DNA of 64,000 nt, from contig NZ_VCAO01000001.1 of NCBI RefSeq assembly GCF_005884405.1, positions 366,304-430,303 of the forward strand. Direction: 5' to 3'. Position numbers and translations under genes: made by a program. Position 1 is the stretch's first letter. Every line of letters starts with the position of its first letter. A model generated the notes under the pieces. That model was not told where the DNA came from. It made no database searches and was given only the letters and a program-made list of their open reading frames with translations. The stretch comes from Qipengyuania marisflavi. GTDB taxonomy: Bacteria > Pseudomonadota > Alphaproteobacteria > Sphingomonadales > Sphingomonadaceae. This document shows, piece after piece, positions 39,893 through 48,268 of this stretch.

Positions 39893-41319
39893 TTCATCAG
39901 CGCTTTTGCAGCCTTGTCTGCAGACGAACCATAAGGCGGCTTGAACCCGCCGAGCTTGGCGATGTCGAGTCTCGACTGCGTATAGACGCTGCGGGCATGG
40001 CTGAACTCGCGGAAACCTTCGATGCCGTGATAGCTGCCCATCCCGCTCCCGCCGACGCCGCCGAACGGCAGATCTTCCATCGAGACATGGAAAACAACGT
40101 CATTCACAGTCACGCCGCCACTGATTGTCCTCTGCAGCACCTTCTCGCGCTCCTTTGTGTCCTGCCCGAAATAATACAGGCCCAGCGGACGGTCATGCTC
40201 GTTCACATAATCGATGGCCTCATCAATCTGTGAATAGGTTTTGACTGGCAGGATCGGACCGAAAATCTCCTCCTGCATAGCCGTCATATCCTCGGTGACA
40301 TTCTTGAGGATCGTGAGCGGCATCTTGCGGGTGTTGGTGTTGGAAAAATCCTCATTGCCCGGATTGACCTCGATCACCTCGGCACCCTTGTCCCGTGCAT
40401 CGGCGACCAACGACTGGAGCCGATCGAAATGCCGATCGGTAACGACGCTGGCATAGTCATCATTTTCGAGCAGCGCGGGGTACATATTGGCGACCCCCTG
40501 CCACACGCCGTGGATCGCCTCGTCCTGCTTGCTTTCGGGGACATACAGATAGTCAGGTGCCAGGCAGATTTGTCCGGCATTCATCATCTTGCCCAACGCC
40601 ACGCGCTCACCGGCCTTGGTGAAGTCCGCATTCTCGCCCATGATCACTGGCGATTTCCCGCCAAGTTCGAGCGTGACAGGCACCAGATTGGCCGAAGCAG
40701 CCTCCATCACCTTGCGCCCGGTCGGGGTCGAGCCGGTGAATACGAGGTGGTCGAATGCGATACCCGAAAAGGCCTGCGCCACTTCTGGCCCGCCAGTGAA
40801 CACGACGCATTCGTCAGGCGTGAAATATTCCGCCACCAGTTCTTTCATGAGCAGGCTGGTTTTCTCGGTAAATTCGGACGGCTTGATCATCGCCCGGTTG
40901 CCTGCGGCAAATATCTGCATCAACGGGCCGAACGTCAGATTGACCGGGAAATTCCATGGGCTGAGAATGCCGATCACACCTTTGGGTTCGTACCGCACCT
41001 CGGCCTTGGCCCCCAGCAGGCCGAGCGGAAACTGGACATGGCGCTTGTCGGGCCGTGACCATTTTTCCATATTCTTGAGACAATATTTGCCGAAGCTGAC
41101 CGTGCCAGCAATGTCGGTAATCATCGATTGCTGCGGGCTGCGATTGCCGAAATCGGCGCTCATCACCTTGCACAGGTCGTCGGCGTGTTCCTTGAGCAGC
41201 TTCATCGCCCGCTCAACGCGGTCCTTGCGCAGCTTCATTGGTTCGGGCCGCATCTGGTTGTGTGCCGCACGCTGTTTGCGCAGGACGGCTTCCATCACGC
41301 TCGTCTGATCGTCGGCCAT
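39889..41319 (-). CDS. Aldehyde dehydrogenase, coniferyl-aldehyde-dehydrogenase-like
   Basis: 476-residue NAD(P)-dependent aldehyde dehydrogenase. The cofactor/oxyanion segment GILSPWNFPVNLTFGPL, FTGSTPTGRKVMEAA, the general base Glu in TLELGGKSPV, and the nucleophile Cys in NAGQICLAPDYLYV are in place; EEIFGPILPV follows. The pattern LAPDYLYVP and overall length match enzymes annotated as coniferyl aldehyde dehydrogenase; these also take medium-chain aldehydes, so the substrate is not certain. Divergent from a thiolase gene across 103 bp that holds a perfect palindrome. Confidence 0.9.
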   Translation of the reverse strand: MADDQTSVMEAVLRKQRAAHNQMRPEPMKLRKDRVERAMKLLKEHADDLCKVMSADFGNRSPQQSMITDIAGTVSFGKYCLKNMEKWSRPDKRHVQFPLGLLGAKAEVRYEPKGVIGILSPWNFPVNLTFGPLMQIFAAGNRAMIKPSEFTEKTSLLMKELVAEYFTPDECVVFTGGPEVAQAFSGIAFDHLVFTGSTPTGRKVMEAASANLVPVTLELGGKSPVIMGENADFTKAGERVALGKMMNAGQICLAPDYLYVPESKQDEAIHGVWQGVANMYPALLENDDYASVVTDRHFDRLQSLVADARDKGAEVIEVNPGNEDFSNTNTRKMPLTILKNVTEDMTAMQEEIFGPILPVKTYSQIDEAIDYVNEHDRPLGLYYFGQDTKEREKVLQRTISGGVTVNDVVFHVSMEDLPFGGVGGSGMGSYHGIEGFREFSHARSVYTQSRLDIAKLGGFKPPYGSSADKAAKALMK

Positions 41320-41337
41320 TATACTCTCCGTTGATTC

Positions 41338-41352
41338 TGCTGCATTGCAGCA
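41338..41352. promoter_or_regulatory. Perfect palindrome TGCTGCA-T-TGCAGCA, candidate PhaR-type operator
   Basis: A 15-bp inverted repeat lies between the divergent aldehyde dehydrogenase and thiolase genes, 18 bp before the former and 70 bp before the latter. It contains CTGC-N3-GCAG (41340-41350), which is the form reported for PhaR, the polyhydroxyalkanoate regulator of Paracoccus and Rhodobacter. That assignment rests on my memory of the motif and on the thiolase context. A site for another regulator is possible. Confidence 0.45.
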
Positions 41353-41422
41353 CTAACTTGTAGGCGAACCGAAAGGTCGCCTTTGGCAACCGATATCCCA
41401 GATCACAAGGACCAGCACAAGC

Positions 41423-42619
41423 ATGACCCAGTTCAGCGCAGCCGACCCCATCGTCATCCTGTCTTATGCCCGCACCCCGATGGGCGGAATGCAGGGCGCC
41501 CTTGCGGAAGTTTCCGCAACCGATCTGGGGGCCACTGCGGTCAAGGCGGCGGTTGAGCGGTCGGGCGTTGCGGGCGAGAAATTTGACCGCGCCTATATGG
41601 GCTGCGTCCTCCCGGCGGGGCTTGGTCAGGCCCCTGCCCGCCAGGCCATGGTCAAGGCCGGGCTGCCCAAATCCGTACAGGCAACCACGGTCAACAAGGT
41701 TTGCGGCAGCGGTATGCAGACGGTCATAATGGGCGCCGAGGCACTGGCCAGCGGCACCGCCGATTATGTCGTTGCGGGCGGGATGGAGAGCATGACCAAT
41801 GCACCCTATCTGCTTAAGAAGCACCGCTCCGGCGCGCGGATCGGACATGACACCGCCTATGACCATATGTTCCTGGATGGGCTGGAAGATGCCTATGAGG
41901 AAGGCCGCGCCATGGGCACTTTCGCACAGTGCACTGCCGACGAATATCAGATGACGCGTGAGGAAATGGACGACTACTCTATCGAATCGCTGCGCCGCGC
42001 CAATGCCGCCATCGAAAGCGGCGCGTTTGCTGACGAGGTGGTTCCGGTCACCTTCTCGACCCGCAAAGGCGAGGTGACGGTCGAACATGACGAACAGCCC
42101 GGCAAGGGCAAGCCCGACAAGATCCCGCAGCTGCGCCCCGCCTTTGCCAAGGACGGGACCATCACAGCTGCTACCTCCAGTTCAATCTCGGACGGTGCGG
42201 CCGCAGTCGTGCTGACGCGCGCCAGCCTGGCCAAGGACAATGGCCAGCAGCCAGTCGCCAAGATCGTCGCAATGGCCGCGCACGCGCAGGAGCCTGCACA
42301 GTTCACGGTTGCCCCCATCGGCGCGATCGAGAAGGTGCTTGAAAAGGCCGGTTGGTCAGCGGACGAAGTCGAGCTGTGGGAAGTGAACGAGGCATTCGCC
42401 TGCGTCGCGATGTTCGCCATGCGCGACATCGGCATCCCGCATGACAAGATCAATATCAATGGCGGCGGCACTGCGCTGGGCCATCCCATCGGGGCCAGCG
42501 GCACACGCATCATAGTGACGCTGCTCAACGCGCTGAAGCAGCAGGGCAAGACCCGCGGCGTCGCGGCACTGTGCATTGGCGGCGGCGAGGCAACTGCCGT
42601 GGCGGTGGAGCTGGTCTGA
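41423..42619 (+). CDS. Acetyl-CoA C-acyltransferase (thiolase)
   Basis: 398-residue thiolase, condensing or cleaving acyl-CoA. Nucleophile Cys94 in NKVCGSGMQT, the GGMESMTNAPYLL signature, the catalytic His in GGTALGHPIGASGTR and the second Cys in ALCIGGGEATA are all present. Most like acetyl-CoA acetyltransferase (PhaA/AtoB-type biosynthetic thiolases), with GGMESMTNAPYLLKKHRSG; FadA-type use cannot be excluded. Transcribed alone, from a region with a candidate CTGC-N3-GCAG operator. Confidence 0.92.
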   Translation: MTQFSAADPIVILSYARTPMGGMQGALAEVSATDLGATAVKAAVERSGVAGEKFDRAYMGCVLPAGLGQAPARQAMVKAGLPKSVQATTVNKVCGSGMQTVIMGAEALASGTADYVVAGGMESMTNAPYLLKKHRSGARIGHDTAYDHMFLDGLEDAYEEGRAMGTFAQCTADEYQMTREEMDDYSIESLRRANAAIESGAFADEVVPVTFSTRKGEVTVEHDEQPGKGKPDKIPQLRPAFAKDGTITAATSSSISDGAAAVVLTRASLAKDNGQQPVAKIVAMAAHAQEPAQFTVAPIGAIEKVLEKAGWSADEVELWEVNEAFACVAMFAMRDIGIPHDKININGGGTALGHPIGASGTRIIVTLLNALKQQGKTRGVAALCIGGGEATAVAVELV

Positions 42620-42727
42620 TCTGAAAGAGTTATGCGCAGCAGCACGGCTGGGCGTGTCCGCCTCGCTATCTAGCGGGCAAAAAACCTGTTACATCCCGGA
42701 TCGGATGGGATTGAGGGAGCATTTTGA

Positions 42728-43150
42728 ATGAAGAAATTTGTTATGATGGCGGCCTGTGTCGCACTGGCCGCTTGCGGTTCGAACGAGACGGCTGAGGTTG
42801 AGCCGGTCGACACGACCGTAGCAGCCGATCCGGCAACTGCCACTGGTGATATGAGCGGGACCTATGAGGTCAAGATGGCCGATGGTTCGGTAGTCATGCA
42901 GACCGTCAATCCCGATGGCACCTATGTCGATATGACCAATGGCACCGAAACCGAACGCGGCACATGGCGCGCCGAGGGCGACAAGATGTGCTTCGACCCG
43001 ACCGGCGATGGTGCCGAAGCATGCTATTCCGCAACCGCACCGGGCGCAGATGGCACCTTCACGACCATTGGCCCTGATGGCATGGAAACCGGATCGACGG
43101 TTCGCAAGATCGAAGTCGATGCGGGCAATCAGATGATGCCGGCTGAATAA
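42728..43150 (+). CDS. Small lipoprotein, unknown function
   Basis: 140 residues. Signal MKKFVMMAACVALAAC with lipobox LAAC (Cys16), then a short acidic linker (to about 45) and a small beta-rich domain (YEVKMADGSVVMQTVNPDGT, GTWRAEGDKMCFDPTG, ACYSATAPGADGTF) with two cysteines that could pair. Highly acidic mature protein. A GAGGGAG ribosome-binding site sits about 8 nt before ATG 42728. A strong terminator follows, so the gene is a single transcript. No named family recognised. Confidence 0.8.
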   Translation: MKKFVMMAACVALAACGSNETAEVEPVDTTVAADPATATGDMSGTYEVKMADGSVVMQTVNPDGTYVDMTNGTETERGTWRAEGDKMCFDPTGDGAEACYSATAPGADGTFTTIGPDGMETGSTVRKIEVDAGNQMMPAE

Positions 43151-43170
43151 GCCTTCGCACGATAAACACG

Positions 43171-43202
43171 AAAGGGCGGTCCAGCACGGGCCGCCCTTTT
43201 TT
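43171..43202 (+). terminator. Rho-independent terminator
   Basis: AAAGGGCGG (43171-43179) pairs perfectly with CCGCCCTTT (43191-43199). Two more C-G pairs and a T-G wobble extend the stem to 12 bp around the loop AGCAC. A run of T follows (43197-43202). It ends the small lipoprotein gene 20 bp after its stop. On the opposite strand the stem lacks a good T run, so it is probably mainly one-directional. Confidence 0.88.
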
Positions 43203-43220
43203 GTTCAGCTATTGATTTGA

Positions 43221-43688
43221 TCAGGGCTTGCTGGCGCCCCATAGTCGTTCAGCGCGGATCCAGCCCGATCGCTTGCCGACATTGAGATCGCACCATCCGC
43301 GGCTGCAATCGCCAAGCACGCCGACAACGCCCGGCTGCAAACGCCATTTGATCTTCGCATTGTCTGCCGGATCAGACCGCAACTGGGCCATCCCTTCCCC
43401 GACAACAATCGCCCCGCGATCAGGGCTCAAAAGGCGCGCCACGACCCAACCGCGATCCCCAGAAGGGTCTTGGATCAACCGCCAGCCTTCCATCACCCTG
43501 ATGACCTTTACCGGCAGGCCGGGACGGCGATAGACCCACGCAATCTTGTAATCGGCGCTGGGACCAACCCGCATATTCAGCTCGCTCGCACGGATCGTCG
43601 CCCAATAGGGCACGGCGCGGTCCTGCGCGCTTGCGGGCATGGCAAGGCACAGACAAGCAAGCATAAAGGCGATTATACGGGCGACCAT
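43221..43688 (-). CDS. Exported SH3-domain protein
   Basis: 155 residues. Signal peptide MVARIIAFMLACLCLAMPAS-AQ, then two bacterial SH3-like repeats: PYWATIRASELNMRVGPSAD ... VKVIRVMEGWRLIQDPSGDRG, and GEGMAQLRSDPADNAKIKWR ... CSRGWCDLNVGKRSGWIRAE. Bacterial SH3 domains usually bind peptidoglycan. The start at 43688 is chosen because upstream in-frame sequence is charged and would bury the signal peptide. Divergent from the hydroxyacid dehydrogenase gene, a neighbour pairing I have seen in alphaproteobacteria. Confidence 0.85.
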   Translation of the reverse strand: MVARIIAFMLACLCLAMPASAQDRAVPYWATIRASELNMRVGPSADYKIAWVYRRPGLPVKVIRVMEGWRLIQDPSGDRGWVVARLLSPDRGAIVVGEGMAQLRSDPADNAKIKWRLQPGVVGVLGDCSRGWCDLNVGKRSGWIRAERLWGASKP

Positions 43689-43801
43689 AGAGCGTGCGTT
43701 CCTAAGCAGTTGCGAGTCGCGCTGCAAGTGCCCCTTGGGCTGGCGTCTCACAGCGGCACGCTTGACCCGACCCTTACCCACCGCCTAGCGCTCTGAATTG
43801 C

Positions 43802-44821
43802 ATGGAAACGCCAACTTCTCCCTCCGCCAAACGCCTCGACCATCAACCGCGTGTGGTGGTCACCCGGCACCTGATGCCTACTGTCGAACAGAGGCTGTCC
43901 GAACTGTTCGACACCGCGCTCAACCAGACCGACCGCCCCATGTCGCGCGAGCAGCTGCAAGCGGCGGTGCAGGATTGCGATGTGCTGGTACCTACTGTCA
44001 CTGACAGCATCGATGCCGACCTTATCGCCAGCGCCAGCGACCGGCTGCGACTGATCGCCAGCTTCGGCGCGGGGACCGATCACATCGATCTCAAGGCCGC
44101 CGCTGCACGCAAAATCCTCGTCACCAACACTCCGGGCGTGTTCACCGATGACACCGCCGATATTGCGATGGCAGGCATTATCGGCGTTCCCCGCCGTGTC
44201 CGTGAAGGAGTCGAGCTGATCCGCAGCCAGCAATGGACCGGCTGGACACCCACCGCGCTACTGGGCCGCAAATTGGGCGGCAAGGTTCTGGGGATCGTTG
44301 GCATGGGCCGGATCGGTCAGGCCGTCGCACACCGGGCGCGGGCATTCGGGCTGGAGATTGCCTATCACAACCGCAAGCCGCTACCCGAAGCGGTCGAGCG
44401 GATATTCGGCGCCCGCTATGTCGACAGTCTCGACGCGCTGGTGGCTGAGGCGGATATTCTGACGCTGCATTGCCCGGCGACAGAGAACACCATCGGCATG
44501 ATCGACGCACGGCGGCTGGCGATGATGAAGCCCGAGGCCAGCATCATCAACACCGCGCGGGGAGAGCTGATCGACCAAGAGGCGCTGATTGCGGCGCTAA
44601 GGGCTGGTCACCTCGCCGGAGCCGGGCTGGACGTCTATCCCGACGAACCCAATGTCGACCCGCGTTTGCTGGCGCACCCCAATGTCATGACCCTGCCCCA
44701 CATCGGCAGCGCCACCCGCGAAGGCCGCGAGGAATCGGGGATGAAAGTCATCGCCAATATTCGGATGTGGGCCGACGGACATAGGCCACCGGACCAGGTG
44801 CTGACTGGGCTCAACCCCTAA
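43802..44821 (+). CDS. D-isomer-specific 2-hydroxyacid dehydrogenase (glyoxylate/hydroxypyruvate reductase-like)
   Basis: 339 residues. NAD(P)-binding motif GKVLGIVGMGRIGQAVAHRA, then the substrate Arg in INTARGELID, the Glu in GLDVYPDEPNVDP and the acid-base His in LPHIGSATREGR. The pattern FGAGTDHIDL near residue 100 is also typical. Closest to D-glycerate dehydrogenases / glyoxylate reductases that reduce hydroxypyruvate or glyoxylate. Exact substrate cannot be read from the sequence. ATG 43802 chosen; the following 14 residues are a variable lead. Confidence 0.92.
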   Translation: METPTSPSAKRLDHQPRVVVTRHLMPTVEQRLSELFDTALNQTDRPMSREQLQAAVQDCDVLVPTVTDSIDADLIASASDRLRLIASFGAGTDHIDLKAAAARKILVTNTPGVFTDDTADIAMAGIIGVPRRVREGVELIRSQQWTGWTPTALLGRKLGGKVLGIVGMGRIGQAVAHRARAFGLEIAYHNRKPLPEAVERIFGARYVDSLDALVAEADILTLHCPATENTIGMIDARRLAMMKPEASIINTARGELIDQEALIAALRAGHLAGAGLDVYPDEPNVDPRLLAHPNVMTLPHIGSATREGREESGMKVIANIRMWADGHRPPDQVLTGLNP

Positions 44822-44827
44822 GCTCAC

Positions 44828-44856
44828 CGTCACTCCGGACCTGATCCGGGGCGACG
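44828..44856. repeat. Palindromic REP-like intergenic element
   Basis: CGTCACTCCGGA (44828-44839) and TCCGGGGCGACG (44845-44856) form an imperfect 12-bp stem (one mismatch, one wobble) around CCTGA. The core CTCCGGA-CCTGA-TCCGG resembles dispersed palindromes of the form TCCGGACTTGATCCGGA known in many alphaproteobacterial genomes. It sits in the 48 bp between two convergent genes, where it could also help end both transcripts. I see no second copy in this window. Confidence 0.6.
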
Positions 44857-44869
44857 TAAGGCAGCCCGC

Positions 44870-46276
44870 TCAATCCCCCGTCAAAATCCGATCGACCAAT
44901 TGCTTCACCGTGGGCGTGAAGTTGTTCGAATAAAACGGGTCCTGCTTGAACCGGTATGCTGCGTGTCCGGCGAAGGCGAGGTTGTCGTCCGTGTCGCCGC
45001 CATGCGCGATGTCCTGCAGGGTTTTCTGAATGCAGAAACTGCGCGGATCGGCGAGACGTCCGGTGGTGTAATCATCGTGGTCTTTCCATGATGAGAACCC
45101 GCAATGCGACAGGCAGCCCATGCAATCTTTCTGGTCCTTGCGGATAGTGTCGCGGCTGTCTGGCGTGACATAGACGATGGTGCTGTCAGGCGTCTTGAGC
45201 GCTTCGGTGTGGCCCTGCGCGAACCATGCCTTGGCGCTGTCATAATCGCTTGGCGCGACCCACATGTTCTTGCCGCGCACACCCACGTCGAGAAGCTTGC
45301 TGTGCACCCCGCATTCGGTTTTGGCGAAGGCGATCTGCCGTTCAGAGCGGTGGATCAGATCATACAGGAACGGGTTCTTGACCGCCGAGGAATAAAACCC
45401 GGTCGGTGAGAATTTGTGCAGCAGCACATCGCCCGGCTCGACCGTGCGCAGCATATCCTTCCAACCCTGCGGAATCGGGCTTTCTTCGGTCAGCAGCGGA
45501 CGCGTGCCGAACTGGAAGGCGATTTTGCCGAGCTCTGGATTGTCGATCCAGTCGCTCCATTCGCGCAGGAACCACACGCCGCCCGCCATGATAATCGCGG
45601 TATCTTCCGATACGCCTTCCTTGCGCATTGTTTCGCGCAGCGCTTTCACGCGGGGATAGGGATCTTCGGGCTTCAGCGGATCTTCGGCATTCGACAGGCC
45701 GTTATGACCGCCCGCCAGCCACGGGTCTTCATAGACCACTGCCGCCATCAATTCGGGCACCTTGCTATAGCTGCGTTTCCACAATGCGCGGAAAGCGCGC
45801 GCCGAACTGATGATGGGCAGATAACAGACATTAAACCGCTGCGCGATTTCGGCCAGCTTGTAGGGCATACCCGCGCCGCATGTCACGCCGGTGACCATAC
45901 CGCGCGTGTTCTCCAGCACGCCTTCGAGCACTTCCTGCGCGCCGCCCATTTCCCACAGCACATTGATGTTGATCGCGCCCTTGCCGTTCGACATCTCATA
46001 GGCGCGCTTCACCTGTTCGGTGGCACCGTCGATGGCGTAGCGGATCAGCTGTTCGTGGCGTTCCTTGCGCGTCAGCTGGTCATAGATTTGCGGAACAATC
46101 TTGCCCTCGGCATCATAGCTGTCGGCATTCACCGCACTCACAGTGCCGATGCCGCCAGCTGCCGCCCAGGCGCCCGAGCTTTTGTGATTGGTCGCCGAAA
46201 CGCCCTTGCCGCCTTCGATCAATGGCCAGACTTCGCGTCCGCCATAAATGATCGGTTTAAGACCCTTGAAGCTCAT
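44870..46276 (-). CDS. Nitronate monooxygenase-family flavin oxidoreductase
   Basis: 468 residues, longer than the ~320 typical of nitronate monooxygenase. TIM-barrel FMN features: GIGTVSAVNADSYD near the start, VTGVTCGAGMPYKL, IIMAGGVWFLREW and FQFGTRPLLTEESPIPQ. The C-terminal ~130 residues are extra and contain a cysteine cluster, DCMGCLSHCGFSS plus FCIQK about 30 residues later, that looks able to hold a metal or Fe-S centre. Members of this long subgroup are widely annotated as nitronate monooxygenase, but substrate evidence is weak; an NAD(P)H-dependent flavin reductase is equally possible. No close operon partner: the methyltransferase upstream starts 40 nt beyond its ATG. Confidence 0.8.
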   Translation of the reverse strand: MSFKGLKPIIYGGREVWPLIEGGKGVSATNHKSSGAWAAAGGIGTVSAVNADSYDAEGKIVPQIYDQLTRKERHEQLIRYAIDGATEQVKRAYEMSNGKGAININVLWEMGGAQEVLEGVLENTRGMVTGVTCGAGMPYKLAEIAQRFNVCYLPIISSARAFRALWKRSYSKVPELMAAVVYEDPWLAGGHNGLSNAEDPLKPEDPYPRVKALRETMRKEGVSEDTAIIMAGGVWFLREWSDWIDNPELGKIAFQFGTRPLLTEESPIPQGWKDMLRTVEPGDVLLHKFSPTGFYSSAVKNPFLYDLIHRSERQIAFAKTECGVHSKLLDVGVRGKNMWVAPSDYDSAKAWFAQGHTEALKTPDSTIVYVTPDSRDTIRKDQKDCMGCLSHCGFSSWKDHDDYTTGRLADPRSFCIQKTLQDIAHGGDTDDNLAFAGHAAYRFKQDPFYSNNFTPTVKQLVDRILTGD

Positions 46277-46315
46277 TTTCTGTTCTACCTTTTCAGTGCG
46301 GGTCGCAGAGCGCCC

Positions 46316-47035
46316 TCAGCCCTTGTCCGCGCGGTCGCTACGGCAGGGCCTGATCTCTCCTGGCTGGGGCCTGTTAGCCGCTGCCTTGAACTGTGCATAG
46401 TACCCCGAAAGCTCCGGCGCGTCCTTGAACTCCACGAGCTCGTAACCAACCCGTTCAAATTCGCAGGATAACAGCAGGGGATCGATCCCATGCGCATCGG
46501 TGGGCCGGTCGATATCAACCACCACCACCTGACCGCCAGCGCGCAGTGCGGGCCACATCCGCCACATAAAGGCATAGGGATCGGCAATCTCGTGGTACAT
46601 ATGGACCATGAAAATCCGGTCGAAGCTGTTTTCTGGCAGCCGCGGATCACCCGCCTGGCCAAGCCGGATCGAAACATTGTCCAGCCGCTCGCGTTCAACC
46701 CGCCGCGCCAACCGGCTTAGCGCATCGCGGTCGATATCCTGCGCCAGTACGCGTCCATCGGTGCCCACAGCTTCGGCCAGACGCACTGTGTAATAGCCCT
46801 CGCCTGCGCCGATATCGGCCACGGTCATGCCGGGCTCGATCTCGGCCAGCTTCATCACAGTCTGCGCTTCACCTCGGCTGTCTCGCTGGACCTCGGTGGA
46901 AAACTGGTTCGAACCCAGATCGGACACGGGCCGGTCCGGCTGCGGAAATTCCACTGCGCCATCGGTGGGGGCAAGCGTCTGGTCGCAAGCGCCAAGCAGT
47001 CCGCTTGCCAGCAGAACCAGCGCAGCCAGCCTCAC
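46316..47035 (-). CDS. Lipoprotein with class I SAM-methyltransferase domain
   Basis: 239 residues. The N-terminus is a lipoprotein signal, MRLAALVLLASGLLGAC (lipobox LGAC, Cys17), followed by a Rossmann methyltransferase: VADIGAGEGYYTVRLAEAVG (motif I), VLAQDIDRDAL (acidic end of strand 2), FDRIFMVHMYHEI (motif post-II) and LRAGGQVVVVDIDR. Export of a SAM-dependent enzyme is odd because SAM is cytosolic. The signal could instead be a membrane anchor in a non-classical orientation, or the protein may have lost catalysis. The start overlaps the prfB stop (ATGA), so it is coexpressed with release factor 2. Confidence 0.78.
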   Translation of the reverse strand: MRLAALVLLASGLLGACDQTLAPTDGAVEFPQPDRPVSDLGSNQFSTEVQRDSRGEAQTVMKLAEIEPGMTVADIGAGEGYYTVRLAEAVGTDGRVLAQDIDRDALSRLARRVERERLDNVSIRLGQAGDPRLPENSFDRIFMVHMYHEIADPYAFMWRMWPALRAGGQVVVVDIDRPTDAHGIDPLLLSCEFERVGYELVEFKDAPELSGYYAQFKAAANRPQPGEIRPCRSDRADKG

Positions 47036-48159
47036 TCGACGTCATCCACTTCGACGGTCTCCCCGGTCACGCGCTGGGCGAGTGCGGCGGAGATGAAATC
47101 GTCGATCGCGCCGTCCAGCACATCGTCGGGAGTGGGTGAGGTTACGCCTGTGCGCAGGTCCTTGACCATCTGATATGGCTGCAAGACATAGCTGCGGATC
47201 TGGTGGCCCCAGCCAATGTCGCTCTTTTCCTGATACTCACCCGAGGCAACTGCCTCACGCTCCGCCATTTCCCGTTCAAACAGGCGGGCTTTGAGCATTC
47301 CCATGGCAGTAGCGCGGTTCTTGTGCTGACTGCGATCGTTCTGGCTGGCGACGACAATGCCGGTGGGTTGGTGTGTAATGCGCACCGCGCTGTCGGTGGT
47401 GTTGACGTGCTGACCACCCGCGCCGCTGGCGCGATAGGTGTCGATTTTCAGATCGCTTTCATTGATCTGGATATCGATATCGTCATCGATGACCGGATAA
47501 ACCCAGACCGAGCTGAAGCTGGTGTGCCGCCGTGCTGAACTGTCATAGGGGCTGATTCGGACAAGACGGTGGACGCCGCTTTCGGTCTTGGCATAGCCAT
47601 AGGCATTTTCGCCCTTAACCAGCAGCGTTGCGCCCTTGATGCCCGCCTGGTCACCGGCCTGATATTCCACCGTTTCGACCTTGAAGCCTTTGCGCTCTGC
47701 CCAGCGGCCATACATGCGGAACAGCATTTCGGCCCAGTCCTGGCTTTCAGTGCCACCTGCGCCAGCATGGATTTCGATGAAAGTGTCGTTGCCATCGGCT
47801 TCACCAGCCAACAGGGCCTGCACCTTGTCACGGTCAGCACGGGCAGCCAGATTGGCGAGCGAGGTGAGACCATCGGTCACCACTTCGTCGTCACCCTCAG
47901 CCTCGCCCATGTCGATAAACTCGATTGCATCGGCCATTTCTGCCGAGATTTCGCGGACTGTGCCAATCGCGCTGTCGAGCGTGCGCCGTTCGCGCATGAC
48001 GGCTTCGGCCTCTTTCGGCTTGTCCCACAGAGTTGGATCTTCGACCCGTGCGTTCAGCTCTTCGAGCCGCCGCAGCGCGCGTTCCCAGTCGAGCGACTGA
48101 CGCACCAGCTCCAGCGCAGCCTCGATCCGGTCAATATGGGCCTGCCCTTCGGCACGCAT
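47032..48159 (-). CDS. prfB: Peptide chain release factor 2
   Basis: 375 residues; reads UGA and UAA stop codons and triggers hydrolysis of the finished peptide. GGQ motif in YRASGAGGQHVNTTDSAVR, and IGWGHQIRSYVL. The tripeptide that reads the stop codon is SPY here (VRISPYDSSARRHTSF) instead of the E. coli SPF; I believe this is usual in alphaproteobacteria. The reading frame is continuous with no in-frame TGA near codon 26, so the programmed frameshift used by many bacteria is absent. ATG 48159 (MRAEGQAHIDRIE) matches the family; upstream in-frame sequence is unrelated. Confidence 0.95.
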   Translation of the reverse strand: MRAEGQAHIDRIEAALELVRQSLDWERALRRLEELNARVEDPTLWDKPKEAEAVMRERRTLDSAIGTVREISAEMADAIEFIDMGEAEGDDEVVTDGLTSLANLAARADRDKVQALLAGEADGNDTFIEIHAGAGGTESQDWAEMLFRMYGRWAERKGFKVETVEYQAGDQAGIKGATLLVKGENAYGYAKTESGVHRLVRISPYDSSARRHTSFSSVWVYPVIDDDIDIQINESDLKIDTYRASGAGGQHVNTTDSAVRITHQPTGIVVASQNDRSQHKNRATAMGMLKARLFEREMAEREAVASGEYQEKSDIGWGHQIRSYVLQPYQMVKDLRTGVTSPTPDDVLDGAIDDFISAALAQRVTGETVEVDDVE

Positions 48160-48268
48160 GCGGTTTCTCCTGAAATCAGATATCGCGCCAGCGCCTAGCG
48201 CAGAGCGGCGGGCGGGGAAAGCCACCCTGACGCACCGTGCACTGCCCGGCGGCTACGAAATTGTACGG

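Noticed and set aside
42680..42697. CGCTA-TC-TAGCG as a terminator after the thiolase
   Set aside because: 5-bp stem with a 2-nt loop and no T run on the coding strand.
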